Origin: Flavobacteriales bacterium | GTDB lineage: Bacteria > Bacteroidota > Bacteroidia > Flavobacteriales_F > PHOS-HE28 | Direction: 5' to 3' | Length of the DNA: 64,000 nt | NCBI GenBank assembly: GCA_020635715.1 | Contig: JACJZG010000010.1 | Coordinates: 1-64,000, forward strand | Part shown: one piece after another, positions 1 to 12,000 of the stretch | How positions within the stretch are numbered: position 1 is the stretch's first letter | Layout: every line of letters starts with the position of its first letter | Position numbers and translations under genes: made by a program | Notes under the pieces: generated by a model | The model's database searches: none | What the model saw: the letters and a program-made list of their open reading frames with translations, nothing else | What the model was told of the DNA's origin: nothing

Positions 1-2114
1 TGGCTCTCGCCATAGCCCTTGCTGGTGATGTTCTCCTTGGGCACACCCTTGCTGATGATGTAGTCCACGGCGCTCTTGGCCCGTTTGTCCGAGAGCTTCA
101 GGTTGTATGCGTCCTTGCCCCGGCAATCCGTGTGGGAGCTCAGCTCGATCTTCACCGTGGGATTGTCCAGCAGGGTGGCCACGAGCTTGTCCAGTTCGAC
201 CGCGGCATCCGGACGGATGTTCCACTTGTTGTAATCGTAGAAGATGTTCTCCAGGCGGACGACCTGGTCCACGACGAGCGGGAACAGTTTGAAGTCCGTC
301 TTGATCACACCGTTGGGCTTGCCCTTGGTACTGATCCTGGCGCTCTGCTTGAAGAAACCTTCCTTCTCCACCTTGATCCGGTAGTCGGACTCGGGCTTGA
401 GGGCGAACGCATACTTGCCCGATGCATCGGTGGTGAGGCGTTCGAGCTCGTTGTCCGCTCCATCCACGAGCACCACGGTCGAGCCCTCCAGCGGCTGGTT
501 CGTTTCTCCATGATAGACGATGCCTTCAGCGGCATAGTCATACTTCTGCATCTCCACCACGATCTCCTCGAGGGCATCCTCGTTCGTGCTCAGTGGGTGC
601 TCCTTCTGGAAGTATCCATTGCGGTTGGCGATGAGCACGTACTTGTCGTGGTACGGTACCTCGATCTTGAACCTGCCCCCCGGCTCGCTCTCCACCTTGA
701 ACCGGTCGATGAACTTGCCATGCTCATCCTTCATCTGGATGGTGGCCCCTTCGATCGGTTGTCGTGTCTCCTTATCGATCACGATGCCGGCGAGGTAGAC
801 CGTTGGCGGTCGGATGGTACAACCGTAGATGTCATCGCTTCCCTTCCCCCCGGGCCGATCGCTCGCGAAGAAGCCAGTGGTGTCATTGAAGAAGATCAGA
901 CCGTGATCGTTGTACCGGGTGTTCATGGGATACCCCAGGTTGAACACCTTGCCGGGACCGGCCTTCGAGAGCCGCGAGTAGAAGATGTCATAGCCACCGA
1001 GGCCCGGATGTCCGGTGCTGACGAAGTAGAGCGTGCTATCGCGATGGAGGTACGGGAACAGCTCGTTCCCGGTGGTGTTCACCTCCGGCCCCATGTTGAT
1101 CGGAGCACCCCATTGATTCCCCAGGTTATCGCAATACCAGATGTCGGTGCCACCCACACCTCCAGCACGATCGCTGGCGAAGAAGAGCTTCTTCCCATCG
1201 GGGCTCACCATGGGGTGACCCACGTTGACATCGGCATCGTTGTGTTCGAAGGGAACGAGGTTGCCCCATTCCGGCTGTCCGAACTCCCCTGTGACAACAC
1301 TGCTATAGAAGATGCCGAGATTGAGCTCTCCCTTTGTGTTCTTGTCCAGGGTGCCGTAGTAGTAGTTGTTCCTCGTGAAGTACAACCGGCTGGCCACGGA
1401 ATCGAACGAACCCACCCCATCGTGGTAGCGGCTGTTCACCTCCCGACGCATGACCAGGGGTTCCTCGGCGGTCTCCCCTTTCCACAACGCGGTGTACAGG
1501 TTGAGGTAGGGTTGTTCGTCCCAGAGGTACAGCCGGTCCCCTCCGACACCTTCACCACGTGCACTGGAGAAGAGCAGCAGTTCCTCCATGATGCTCGGGG
1601 CCAGATCCGCCTGTGGAGAGTTGATCGGCAGGGTGCGGATCGTGGCGCTCGCGGAATCACGCATCAGGCGTTCGAAGATGCGCGGGTTGTTCACATACGC
1701 TTGAGCACGCTTGTCCTCCGGACGCAAGGTGGCATAGGTGCCGTACCATTCCAGTGCATCGGCATACTTGCCGTTGGCTCGCAGCTGTTCCGCGAAGGCG
1801 AAGACATCATCGGGCGTCTGGGCACCAGTGCCCATCAACTTGAGATAGATGCCCTCGGCCTTCTGTGGTTGGCCCATCTTGCGATAGGCGAGCGCGAGGC
1901 GACGCATGTCCGCGGGATCGGCCTTGCCGCTCACGAGCAGGTCCTCGTAAATGGCCGCCATGTGGGGATAGTCGAACTGCTCGGCGGCGCGGTCAGCCAG
2001 GCGCTCCTTCAGCTTCTGGGCTTGAACGGAGACCGGTAGCAGGAGCATGACGATCAGTGATCGGAGCAACACCCCGAAGTGTGCACGGTGCGGTCGCATG
2101 GTGTTGGTCATCAT
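1..2114 (-). CDS. OmpA family protein with PD40 and carboxypeptidase-regulatory repeats (3' end outside window)
   Basis: Probable outer-membrane/periplasmic anchoring protein of a T9SS adhesin locus. The visible ~704 residues begin with a signal peptide (hydrophobic LLRSLIVMLLLPVSVQA), then a TPR-like helical region (about residues 35-125), WD40/PD40-type strands with repeated FFASDR motifs (about 180-430), two carboxypeptidase-regulatory-like folds starting near YLAGIVIDKETRQPIEG and AAEGIVYHGETNQPLEG, and an OmpA C-terminal domain whose NLKLSDKRAKSAVDYI motif is the peptidoglycan-binding signature. The C-terminus lies beyond base 1. The start at 2114 overlaps the stop of the PorP/SprF gene (TGATG), so translation is probably coupled; ATGs at 2111 and 2099 are alternatives. 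By family knowledge this trio (adhesin, PorP/SprF, OmpA/PD40) is typical of Bacteroidota gliding/adhesion loci. Confidence 0.9.
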   Translation of the reverse strand, partial: MMTNTMRPHRAHFGVLLRSLIVMLLLPVSVQAQKLKERLADRAAEQFDYPHMAAIYEDLLVSGKADPADMRRLALAYRKMGQPQKAEGIYLKLMGTGAQTPDDVFAFAEQLRANGKYADALEWYGTYATLRPEDKRAQAYVNNPRIFERLMRDSASATIRTLPINSPQADLAPSIMEELLLFSSARGEGVGGDRLYLWDEQPYLNLYTALWKGETAEEPLVMRREVNSRYHDGVGSFDSVASRLYFTRNNYYYGTLDKNTKGELNLGIFYSSVVTGEFGQPEWGNLVPFEHNDADVNVGHPMVSPDGKKLFFASDRAGGVGGTDIWYCDNLGNQWGAPINMGPEVNTTGNELFPYLHRDSTLYFVSTGHPGLGGYDIFYSRLSKAGPGKVFNLGYPMNTRYNDHGLIFFNDTTGFFASDRPGGKGSDDIYGCTIRPPTVYLAGIVIDKETRQPIEGATIQMKDEHGKFIDRFKVESEPGGRFKIEVPYHDKYVLIANRNGYFQKEHPLSTNEDALEEIVVEMQKYDYAAEGIVYHGETNQPLEGSTVVLVDGADNELERLTTDASGKYAFALKPESDYRIKVEKEGFFKQSARISTKGKPNGVIKTDFKLFPLVVDQVVRLENIFYDYNKWNIRPDAAVELDKLVATLLDNPTVKIELSSHTDCRGKDAYNLKLSDKRAKSAVDYIISKGVPKENITSKGYGES

Positions 2115-3088
2115 CAGAAGTAGCGAGGTGAACGGATGCCTTTCGGCTTCTTACCGAGGTCAAGGCCCAGCATCACCTCGTGCGAACCTCCGCTGTAGTT
2201 GCGCAGGGTGCTCAGGGGATAGTCGTAGGCATAACCCACGGAGAGGTCATCGGTGATGTAGTACTGCGCCAGGGCACCTACCGCATCGGTGTGGCGGTAC
2301 ATGGCACCCAGCCAGAACTTCTCGTAGAACAGGAAGTTGGCACTGAGGTCGAAGCTGACCGGTGCGCCCTGCACGGCCTTCAACAGGAAGGTGGGCTTGA
2401 ACTTGTGGTAGAGGCCCATGTCGAACACATAACCACCCGTGAGGAAGTAGTGCGGCCGCTGTCCGGGGGAGGACACAAAGGCGAGCGAGTCGGTCTCGAA
2501 GAACTCGGTGCGCAGCAGCTTCGGCGTGCTGATACCGAGGAAGTAGCGGTCGCTGTAGTACATCACCCCGAACCCGAACTGCGGGTCCATCTTGGTACTT
2601 ACGTTCTGCTGGAACACCTGATCTCCCTGGACGAGCGGGCTGAGGTCGGCGAACTGTCCCTGGAAGAGGTTGAGCCCACCCTTCAGACCGAAGGCCAGTT
2701 TCGCGTCACCCATGAAGATGCGGTAGGCGAAGTCGGCCATGAAAGTGTACTGGGTGATGGGTCCATGGCTGTCACGCATCACCGTTCCACCAAGGGCGAT
2801 GCTCTCGCGGCCCAGGGGTGAGTGCACGGTGAGCGTCTGGGTGGTGGGTGCCCCTTCGAAGCCCACCCATTGGTGGCGACTGAGGGCCTTCAGGCTCACC
2901 CTGTCAGCGCTGCCGGCATAGGCCGGATTGATCGCGAGCAGGTTGAACATGTACTGGGTGAACTGCGGATCCTGCTGGGCGAAGAGGCCCGTGGAGAGCA
3001 GCAACGCCAGCGCCGTGCCCTTGATCCGTTCCGTGATGCTGTTCATCTGTTCGTGCATGTTGCGCGTGGCTGTTGAGCAGAAGTTCAT
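2114..3088 (-). CDS. PorP/SprF family type IX secretion membrane protein
   Basis: 324 residues (310-314 if it starts at the internal Met 11 or Met 15). After a signal peptide (GTALALLLSTGLFA) comes the family hallmark QQDPQFTQYMFNLLAINPAY, followed by WVGFEGAPTTQTL and alternating aromatic beta strands ending in SPRYF, consistent with an outer-membrane beta barrel. In flavobacterial gliding systems SprF is needed for export or surface localisation of the adhesin SprB encoded beside it. Here the gene lies directly downstream of the giant adhesin, with its first ATG overlapping the adhesin stop (TAATG), and directly upstream of the OmpA/PD40 gene (TGATG). That fixes the operon and suggests dedicated service to that adhesin. 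The ATG at 3088 gives a rather long n-region; 3046 would give a more usual signal peptide. Confidence 0.93.
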   Translation of the reverse strand: MNFCSTATRNMHEQMNSITERIKGTALALLLSTGLFAQQDPQFTQYMFNLLAINPAYAGSADRVSLKALSRHQWVGFEGAPTTQTLTVHSPLGRESIALGGTVMRDSHGPITQYTFMADFAYRIFMGDAKLAFGLKGGLNLFQGQFADLSPLVQGDQVFQQNVSTKMDPQFGFGVMYYSDRYFLGISTPKLLRTEFFETDSLAFVSSPGQRPHYFLTGGYVFDMGLYHKFKPTFLLKAVQGAPVSFDLSANFLFYEKFWLGAMYRHTDAVGALAQYYITDDLSVGYAYDYPLSTLRNYSGGSHEVMLGLDLGKKPKGIRSPRYF

Positions 3089-6000
3089 TAGCGGCGCAGG
3101 TAGATGTAACCGGTGAACGCCTCATCGCCCGTTCCGGGGTCGAGCACGTAGTAGTAAGTGCTTTCGGGGAGGAGCTCGCCGAAGGCCGAGCCGAACTGGC
3201 TCGTTCCATCCCATGTGTTCGTGTACGGCGTGGCTTCGAAGACCTTGTTGCCCCACCGGTTGAACACGACGAAGGTGTTCTGCGGATAGTACCGGATGTT
3301 CTCGATGGTGTAGATGTCGTTCACCCCATCCTCGTTCGGTGAAAAGGCGTTGGGGATCTTGAGCGACAGGCAATCCTTCAGGACGATGCGCACGGTATCC
3401 GAGGTGCTTCCGCAGGCCCCGTTGTTCAATGTCCATACGAACACGTTGGACCCCAGAGCAAGCCCGGTGACGGTGCTGTTCGGGTCACCCGGGGAGGTGA
3501 TGTTCCCGCTTCCGGCGAGCAGGCTCCAGGAACCAACGGCCGTGCTCGTGGCCGCAGTCGCGCCCAGGGTGGCCGTGGTGGTCTCGTGCTGGCACAATTC
3601 CATGTCCTCACCCGCATCCGCTGGATCCACGGTGTGATCGTAGACACGGATGATGATCTGGTCCGTGGTGGTGCCGCAGGGCCCGTTGTCCACGGTCCAT
3701 TCGAAGATGTTCTCCCCGAGACCGAGGTCCGTAACGGTGGTGAAGGGGCTGCCGGGTTCCGTGATGGTAGCCGCACCGCTCACGAGTGTCCATTGACCCG
3801 TCGCAGGTGCGGAGGGTGCACTGGCGAGCATCGTCACCGTAGCCGTGATCGGCGTGCACAGGTCCTGATCGGGACCTGCCGCTGCCGGTGCGCTGGAGGC
3901 ATCGTATACCGTGATGGTCACTTCATCCGTGGTGGTACCGTTCGCGCACGGTCCGTTGTCCACCACCCACTGCAGGGTGTAAACGCCCACGGTCAACCCG
4001 GAGAGCGTGGCGGTGGGTGAATTCACGTCGCTCAGGGTCGCCGAGCCGGACACGAACACCCAGGTACCGGTGGCGGGGAAGGTGACCGCACTGCCAGCGA
4101 GCGTGGTACTGTTCTCAGGCGTGCAGAGCTGTTGATCCGGTCCGGCGTTGGCCGAAGGTTGCTGGTCATCGAACACGGTGATGGTCACCTCGTCCTGTGT
4201 AGTGCCACAGGGTCCGTTCGAGATCGTCCACCGTAGCGTGTTGGTCCCAAGTGTCAAGCCGGTGACCGCCGAAGTGGGTGAGAGCGGATCGGTGACGGTA
4301 GCGCCACCGGCGACCACCGTCCAGAAGCCCGATGCCGGGAAGACCACGGCGTTGGCAGCAAGCGTGGCGCTCGTGTTCGGCAGGCACAGTTCCTGGTCAG
4401 GCCCGGCATCGGAAGCGGGCGCCTGATCATCGAAGATGAAGACGCTCTGCACCGCGCTTGTCGTTCCACATGCCCCGTTGTCGATGGTCCAGGTGAAGTC
4501 GTGCTGACCGACACCCAGGCCTGAAACGGTGGATGCCGGGTCGTTCGGGGCATTGATCGTTCCGCTTGCACCGGTCCACGTGCCGATCGCGGGGAATACC
4601 GGGGTATTACCCTGCAGGGTGATGTCCTCGACCGGCGTGCAGGCATTGATGCTTTCGCCAACGGCGGCGGGCGGTGCTTCACCATCATACACACGGATCA
4701 CCAAGGTGTCGGTGCTCGGGGGGCCAAAGCCACAGATGCCATTGTAGATCTCGTACACCAGGATATGCTCACCCACCTCGAGGTTCGATACCGGGCTCAC
4801 CGGGTCGTTCGGGTCAGCGATCACCGCGGTCCCGCCGATCACCGTCCACGTACCCACACCGGGGATGGCTGGCGTGTTGCCTGTGAGCACCGAGGAGTTC
4901 GCGGGGGTGCACAGTTGCTGATCCGGTCCGGCTGCGGCCAGAGGCGCCGCGGGATCATACACGTACACGCTCACGGTATCCGAGAGCACCCCGTTGTTAG
5001 GGCAGGGGTCCCATTCCAAGGTCCACACGAAAGTGTTGATCCCCTGTGAAAGGCCGGTGATCAAAGAGGTCGGGTTGTTCGGCTCCGCGATCACGCCGGT
5101 GCCGGAGATGAGCGTCCAGGTGCCTTCTGCCGGGGCGGGCGGGGTCTCCCCTTGCAGGTTGATCTCTGTGATCGGCAGGCATTGCTGCAGGTCGGGACCG
5201 GCGTTGGCAGCAGCGGTGGTATCATCATAGAGGGTCACATCCACCACGTCCACGGTGAGGCTGTTCGCGCAGGGGCCGTTGTACACCTCCCATTGGAAGC
5301 GGTTGAGGCCGATGCTGATGCCCGTGATGATCGTGCCCGGATCGTTCGGCGATTGTGGCACGCCGCTACCGAGCAGGGTCGTCCAGGTGCCCGTGGCCGG
5401 GAAGATGAGGTTGCTGCCCGCCATCATCACCGAGTCTTCCGGCATGCAGAGCTCCTGGTCGAGACCAGCGTTCGCGATCGGGTTGTTCGGGTCGAAGACG
5501 AAGAGGCTCACTGAATCAACGGTGGTCACGCAGATGCCGCCTTGCAGGGTCCAGGTGAGGATGTTCTCACCCACCGTCAGTCCGGACACCGTGGTGGTCG
5601 GCGAAGACGGATCCGCGATGACACCGGTACCTTGAACGAGCGCCCAGGTACCGATCGCGGCTCCCACCGGCGGGTTGGCGGTGATGGTGGCCGCATCATC
5701 CGGCGCGCAGAACTCCTGATCCGGTCCGGCATCGGCAGGCGGGGCAGAGGCATCGAAGAGAACGATGTCCACCTCATCACTCGTCAGTTGGTTGGTGCAG
5801 CCGCCATTGTATACCTCCCAGCGGAAGGTGTTCACGCCGATGCCCAGATCGGTGATCACGCCATTTGGGTTGCCCGGATCATTGATGGTGCCCTGGCCGC
5901 TCACGAGGGTCCAGGTACCGGTCGCGGGGAAGGTGTACGGGGTGCCCGCCATGATGGCCTGGGTCACGGGCGTACATACCTGCTGGTCCGGTCCGGCGCC

Positions 6001-9000
6001 GGCATCGGGGTTGTTCTCATCGAACACGTAGATGGTCACGAGATCCTCGGTCAACGAGTTCGCGCACGGCCCGTTGGACACGGTCCACAGGAAGATGTTC
6101 TCACCGATCGCGAGATCGGTCACCTGGGTGGTGGGCGAACTGGGATCCACGATGGTGCCCGTACCGCTCACCAGTTGCCAGCTGCCGCTGGCCGGAGCGA
6201 TGATGGCACTTCCCTGCATGGTGGTCTGCGGGTCGCTGGAGCAGAGTTCCTGATCGGGCCCAGCATCAGCCACGGGATTGTTCTCATCGAACAGGCGGAT
6301 GACCATTTGGTCGCTTGTGATCCCGCTGGAGCAGGGACCATTGTCCACGGTCCAGGCCACCACGATGGTACCCACGCCCAATCCGTTGATGGTCGTGTTG
6401 GGGTTGGTGGGATCGGCAACAGTGCCGGTACCTGTCACCACGGTCCATAGGCCGGTGGCCGGGAATACGAGGGCGCTTCCTGTCAACGTGGCGCTCGCGG
6501 CCGGTGTGCAGAGATCCTGATCGGGACCGGCATTGGCGTTGAGGTTGTTCTCATCGAAGACGTTGATGCTCACCTGATCGGTGGTGACCCCGCTCGCACA
6601 GGGGCCATTATCAACGGTCCATTCGAAGATGTTCTCGCCGATACCAAGGTCGAAGATGACCGTGTTCGGATCGTTCGGGTTCGCGATGGTACCGGTACCG
6701 CTCACCAGCGTCCAGGTGCCGATGGCCGGGAAGGTCACGGCACTACCGGCCATGGTGGTGGTGGTCACGTTGATGGTGCACAATTCCTGATCCGGTCCGG
6801 CGAAGGCCAACGGGTTCTCATCGAAGTACAGGAAGATGCTCACCTGATCGGAACCGCCATCGGTCTCACAAGGCCCGTTGCTGATGGTCCACTGGAAGAT
6901 GTTCTCGCCCACGGTGAGACCGGTCACGGTGGTGTTCGGATCGTTCGGGTCGGCGAAGGAACCGGTGCCCTGGATCACGGTCCAGGTACCCACGGCCGGG
7001 AAGGTCACGTTGCTGCCTTGCAGGGTGGTCGAGGTGGTCGGCGTGCAAAGCGACTGGTCGGGACCGGCATCCGGCACGGGGTTGTTCAGGTCGAATAGGA
7101 AGATGCTCACCTGATCGTCCGTGGTACCGTTCGCACAGGGACCGTTGTAGACGGTCCACGCGAAGATGTTCTCACCTACGCCAAGGTCGGTCACCGTGGT
7201 GTTCGGGTCGTTCGGGTCGGTGATCGATCCCTGTCCGCTCACCAGGGTCCAGGTACCCAGGGCCGGGAAGGTCACGGCACTGCCCTCGAGGGTGGTGATG
7301 GTGTTCGGTGTGCACAGTTCCTGATCCGCACCGGCGTCGGCATCCGGGTTGTTCTCGTCGAAGATGAAGATGCTCACCTGGTCGGTGGTGGCCCCGTTGG
7401 CGCAGGGCCCATTGTCCACGCTCCATTGCAGCACCACTTCGCCCACGCCAAGGCCACTGATGGTGGTGTTCGGGTCGTTTGGATCAGTAATGACCGCGCT
7501 GCCGCTAACAAGCGTCCAGGTACCGATGGCTGGTGTCGTCACCGCACTGCCGCTCAAGGTCACGGTGCTGGCCGGTGAACAGATCTCCTGGTCGGGACCG
7601 GCGTCAGCATCCGGGTTGTTCTCGTCGTAAACGAGGATCCGCACTTCGTCGTTCGTGGTCCCGTTCGCGCAGGGTCCGTTCTCCACGGTCCAGGTGAACA
7701 CGTTGATGCCAACGGACAACCCGCTCACGGCAGTGGTGGGTGCGTTCGGATCCGCGATCGTCCCGGTGCCTTGCGTCAGTGTCCACGTTCCCGAAGCGGG
7801 GAAGATCACCGCGCTGCCGGTCAAGGTGCTCGTTGATGTGGGCGAGCAGAGTTGCTGGTCCGGTCCTGCGGCAGCCACCGGATTGGTCTCATCGAACACG
7901 AAGATGCTCACCTGATCGCTGGTCACACCGTTCGCACAGGGTCCGTTGAGCACGGTCCACTCGAAGATGTTCTCCCCGACCGTGAGGCCTGTAACGGTGC
8001 TCGTAGGACTGTTCGGGGTGGTGATGGTACCCGAGCCGCTCACCAGCGTCCAGGTCCCGCTGGCGGGGAAAATGACGTTGCTGCCAGCGAGCGTGACCGT
8101 GCTGGCGGGTGTGCAGATCTCCTGATCAGGGCCGGCATTGGCGCTGGGGTTGGTGGCATCGAAGACGTAGATGTTCACCTGATCGGTCGTCGTACCGCAA
8201 CTACCGTTGGCGATGGACCATTGGAAGATGTTGAGACCGACCCCCAGGGCGGTGACGGTCGTGTTCGGATCGTTCGGGTCGGTGATCGTACCGATACCGG
8301 ATATCCTCGTCCATGTACCGATGGCCGACCCCACGGGTGCATTACCCACCAGGGTCACGGAGGTGGTGGGTGTGCAGACCTCCTGGTCGGGACCGGCGTT
8401 CGCCACGGCCGCCGCGTTGTCATATACGAAGATGCTGACGAGGTCCTGGGTGATCGGGCTCGGACAGGCACCATTGTTCACCTGCCAGCGGAAGACGTTC
8501 TCGCCTACTGCGAGGCCGCTCACCGCGCTCGTCGGAGAGGACGGGTTGGCGATGACACCTGCACCGCTCACCAGGGTCCACTGCCCCACGGCTGGAATGA
8601 TCAAGCTACTGCCAGCGAAGGTGGTGCTGGTCGTCGGTGTGCACAGCTGCTGATCCGGTCCGGCGTTGGCGACCGGGTTGTTCGGATCATACACGAAGAT
8701 GGTGACGACATCACTCGTGATCCCGCAAGCACCATTGTCGATGCTCCAGCGCAGGTTGTTCAACCCGATGCTCAGTCCTGTGACCGTGGCCGTGGCCGAG
8801 TTGACATTGCTGAAGTTGGCGGAACCGGACACCACGCTCCAGGTCCCTGTTGCCACACCGGTGGGTGTATTGGCCGCCATGGTCACCGAGCTGGAAGTTC
8901 CGCATACGCTTTGGTCAGGCCCGGCGAGCGCCGCCTGTGCGGTACCGTCGGCCACCACCACGATGCTCGTGCTGCTGGAGATCGGGTTCGGGCAGACGCC

Positions 9001-12000
9001 ATTGTTCACCGTCCACACGAAGGAGTAGTTTCCGGTGGCAAGGCCGGTGACCTGCGTGGTCGGCGAGTTCGGGTCCACGATGGTGGCCGGACTTCCCACC
9101 ACGGTCCAGACCCCGGTGGCGGGGAAGATCACGGGACTTCCTTCCAGGGTGATGGAGTTGCCAACGGAGGTACAGATGTTCTGGTTCGGACCCGCCGCAG
9201 CCACGGGGTTGTTCGGGTCGTAGACGAAGATGCTCATCTGGTCCGTCGTGATCCCGTTCACACAGGGTCCGTTGTCCACGGTCCATTGGAAGATGTTCTG
9301 TCCGACCTGCAAGCCGGTCACCTGGGTCGTCGGGCTGTTCGGGTTGACGATGGTGCCCGTTCCGCTCACCAGGGTCCACGATCCGGTGGATGGCGAAGCC
9401 ACCGCGCTACCGGCCATGGTGGTGGTACCGTTCGTGGTACACAGCGATTGGTCAGGACCGGCGTTGGCATCCGGGGTCCCGGAGTCGAACACGCGGATCT
9501 GGACGACATCCTGTGTGATGCCGTTCGGGCAGGGTCCGTTGCTCACCGTCCAGCGGAACTCGCTGATCCCGATCGGCAGTCCGGTGATCTGGGTGGTCGG
9601 ACTGTTCGGGTTGTTGATGGTGCCTCCTCCGGAGACCACCGTCCAGGTGCCAACGGCCGGGGCGATCACGTTGCTACCCGCCATGGTCACGATGTTCGGA
9701 GCGACCGGGATGCAGATGCTCAGGTCCGGACCGGCGTTCGCCACCGGGTTGTTCGGATCGAAGCGACGGATGGTCACCTCATCCGACGTGTTGCCGCATG
9801 GTCCGTTGTTCACCGTCCAGCGCAACACGGTGGTGCCGATCGGAAGGCCTGTGATCGAAGTGGTCGGGCTGGCCGCATTGGCGAAGGTGGCCGCACCGCT
9901 CACCACGGTCCAGGTCCCTGTGGCTGGTGCCGCCACCGCGCTCCCTGCCAGAGTCGCGGTGGATACCCCACAGGTCTCCTGGTCCGGTCCCGCGTTGGCC
10001 GCTGCGATGGCAGGGTTGAACAGTGTGATGGTCACATCGCTGGATGTGATCGCCCCGGGACAGGGGCCGTTGTTGATGGTCCAGCGGTATACGTTCGCTC
10101 CGAAAGCGAGGCCCGTGACCGTGGTCGTCGGACTGTTGACGTTGGCGAAGGTGCCTGTCCCGCTCACCACGGTCCAGGTGCCGGCCGCAGGTGCGGTGGC
10201 CGCGTTGGCCGCCAGTGTCACGGAGGTCACCGGTGCACAGAGGTTCTGGGCGGGGCCCGCGTTGGCGGCCGGGGCATTGCGGTCGAATACCCGGATCACC
10301 ACATCATCCGTGGGCGAATTCGGCGGGCATGGCCCATTGCCGATGGTCCAGCGCAGGGTCGTCACCCCGACCGGAATGCCGGTGACCGTGGAGATCGGAG
10401 AGTTCGGGTTCGTGATGGTCGCGGTGCCGCTCACCACGGTCCAGGTGCCGGTGGCCGGCGCCAATGCGGCGGTCGCGGCAAGCGTGGTCGATGCGAACGA
10501 AGAGCCCGCGGCGGTGCAGAGGTTCTGATCGGGGCCGGCAGCGGCTGCAGGCGCCGCGCCATCGAAGCGTGTGATGGTCACCTGGGAGGTGGTGATGCCA
10601 TTCGCGCAGGGGCCATTGTTCAATGTCCATTGGAACACATTCGCCCCGACCGACAGACCGGATACCGCCGTGGTGGGGCTGGTGGCGTTCGCGAAGGTGC
10701 CGGTGCCGTTCACCACGGTCCACAGTCCTGTGGCGGGAGCAAGCGGCGCATTGCCTGCAAGGGTCGCAGTGGTCGTACAGACCTGCTGTGCTGGACCAGC
10801 GTTCGCGTTCGGGCTGGCCGGGTTGAAGACCACGATGTCCACATCATCGCTGGTGGTCGGCGGTGTGCAAGGTCCGTTGTTGATCGTCCAGCGAAGCCTG
10901 TTCACCCCGATGCTCAAACCGGATACGGTGGTATTGCGCACGGAAGCATTCGCGAAGGTGCCCGTACCGCTCACCACCGTCCACTGACCGCTCGCTGGTG
11001 CGATGGGCGCATTGCCCGCCAGCGTGGTGCTCAGTGTAGGCGAGCAGAGTTGTTGATCCGGCCCGGCGTTCGCAGCGGCCTGCACATTGCTGAACACCCG
11101 GATGGTGACCTGTGAACTGGTGGGTGGTGTGCAGGCTCCGTTGTCAATGGTCCACCGGAACACGTTCGTTCCCTGCCCCAGCGCGGTAACGGTCGAGGTC
11201 GGGCTGTTCGGCGCGGTGATGGTCCCTGCCCCGCTCACGAGCGTCCAGGTTCCCACGGCCGGTGCAACGGCCAGGTTCCCGGCCAGGGTGGTGCTGTTGG
11301 TCGGAAGGCACAGGTCCTGCGCAGGCCCGGCGTTCGCCGCCGGATGTCCGGGATCATAGGCCCTGATCACCACATCGTCGGAGGAGGTGCCGCAGGTCTG
11401 GTAGTTGACGGTCCACCGGAACACGTTATCACCCGTGCTCAAGCCGCTGACGGTCGTCGTGGGGTTGCTCGCATTGGCGAAGGTGCCGGAGCCGCTCACC
11501 ACCGTCCAGGTCCCCTGGGCCTGCGTGTAAGGCTGTTGCCCGGCCAGTGTGGCGGTGAACCCACACACGCTCTGGTCCGGACCGGCCACCGCGGGGGTCA
11601 ACGGCGGGGTGATGTTGATGAGGTAACCGACCGTACTGAAGCCGTTCAGCACACAGGCATCATCCTCCACGGAGACGGTGAAGATCTGCTGGCCGATATC
11701 GGCGATGGTGGGCGTCCAGCAGAAGGTACCCACGGGACGGGGCACGTTCGTGGTGGTGAAGGTCGCCGTCGGTATCGCGCCGTTCCAGGTCATGGTCACG
11801 TTCTGCGCGGCATCGGCATCGGCGGAGTTCACGTCGAAGCAGAAGTTGGTACCTGCGCACACGTTGTACACGAAGCTGTTCGTGCCGTTGATCCCGCTCA
11901 CGGTCGGGTTGTTGTTGCTGCAGGCGATGATGGCGAACTGGAGATCGCGCAGGTACTGACCGATCTGCACCCCGTTGCGGTACTCGCGCACGAGCACGGT

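Noticed and set aside
132..2039. Long open frame antisense to the OmpA/PD40 gene
   Set aside because: Low-complexity Val/Leu/His/Glu composition typical of the reverse of a GC-rich gene; the minus strand has clear OmpA motifs.
7852..11115. A 1087-residue open frame antisense to the adhesin repeats
   Set aside because: It follows the GC-rich third-position pattern of the repeats and is Arg/Gly/His rich with no recognised domain. The minus strand has a signal peptide, conserved repeats and a T9SS tail, so the antisense frame is a shadow.
3370..11592. Regularly spaced repeats that look CRISPR-like at low resolution
   Set aside because: The ~265-bp units vary, have no unique spacers and are translated as protein domains.
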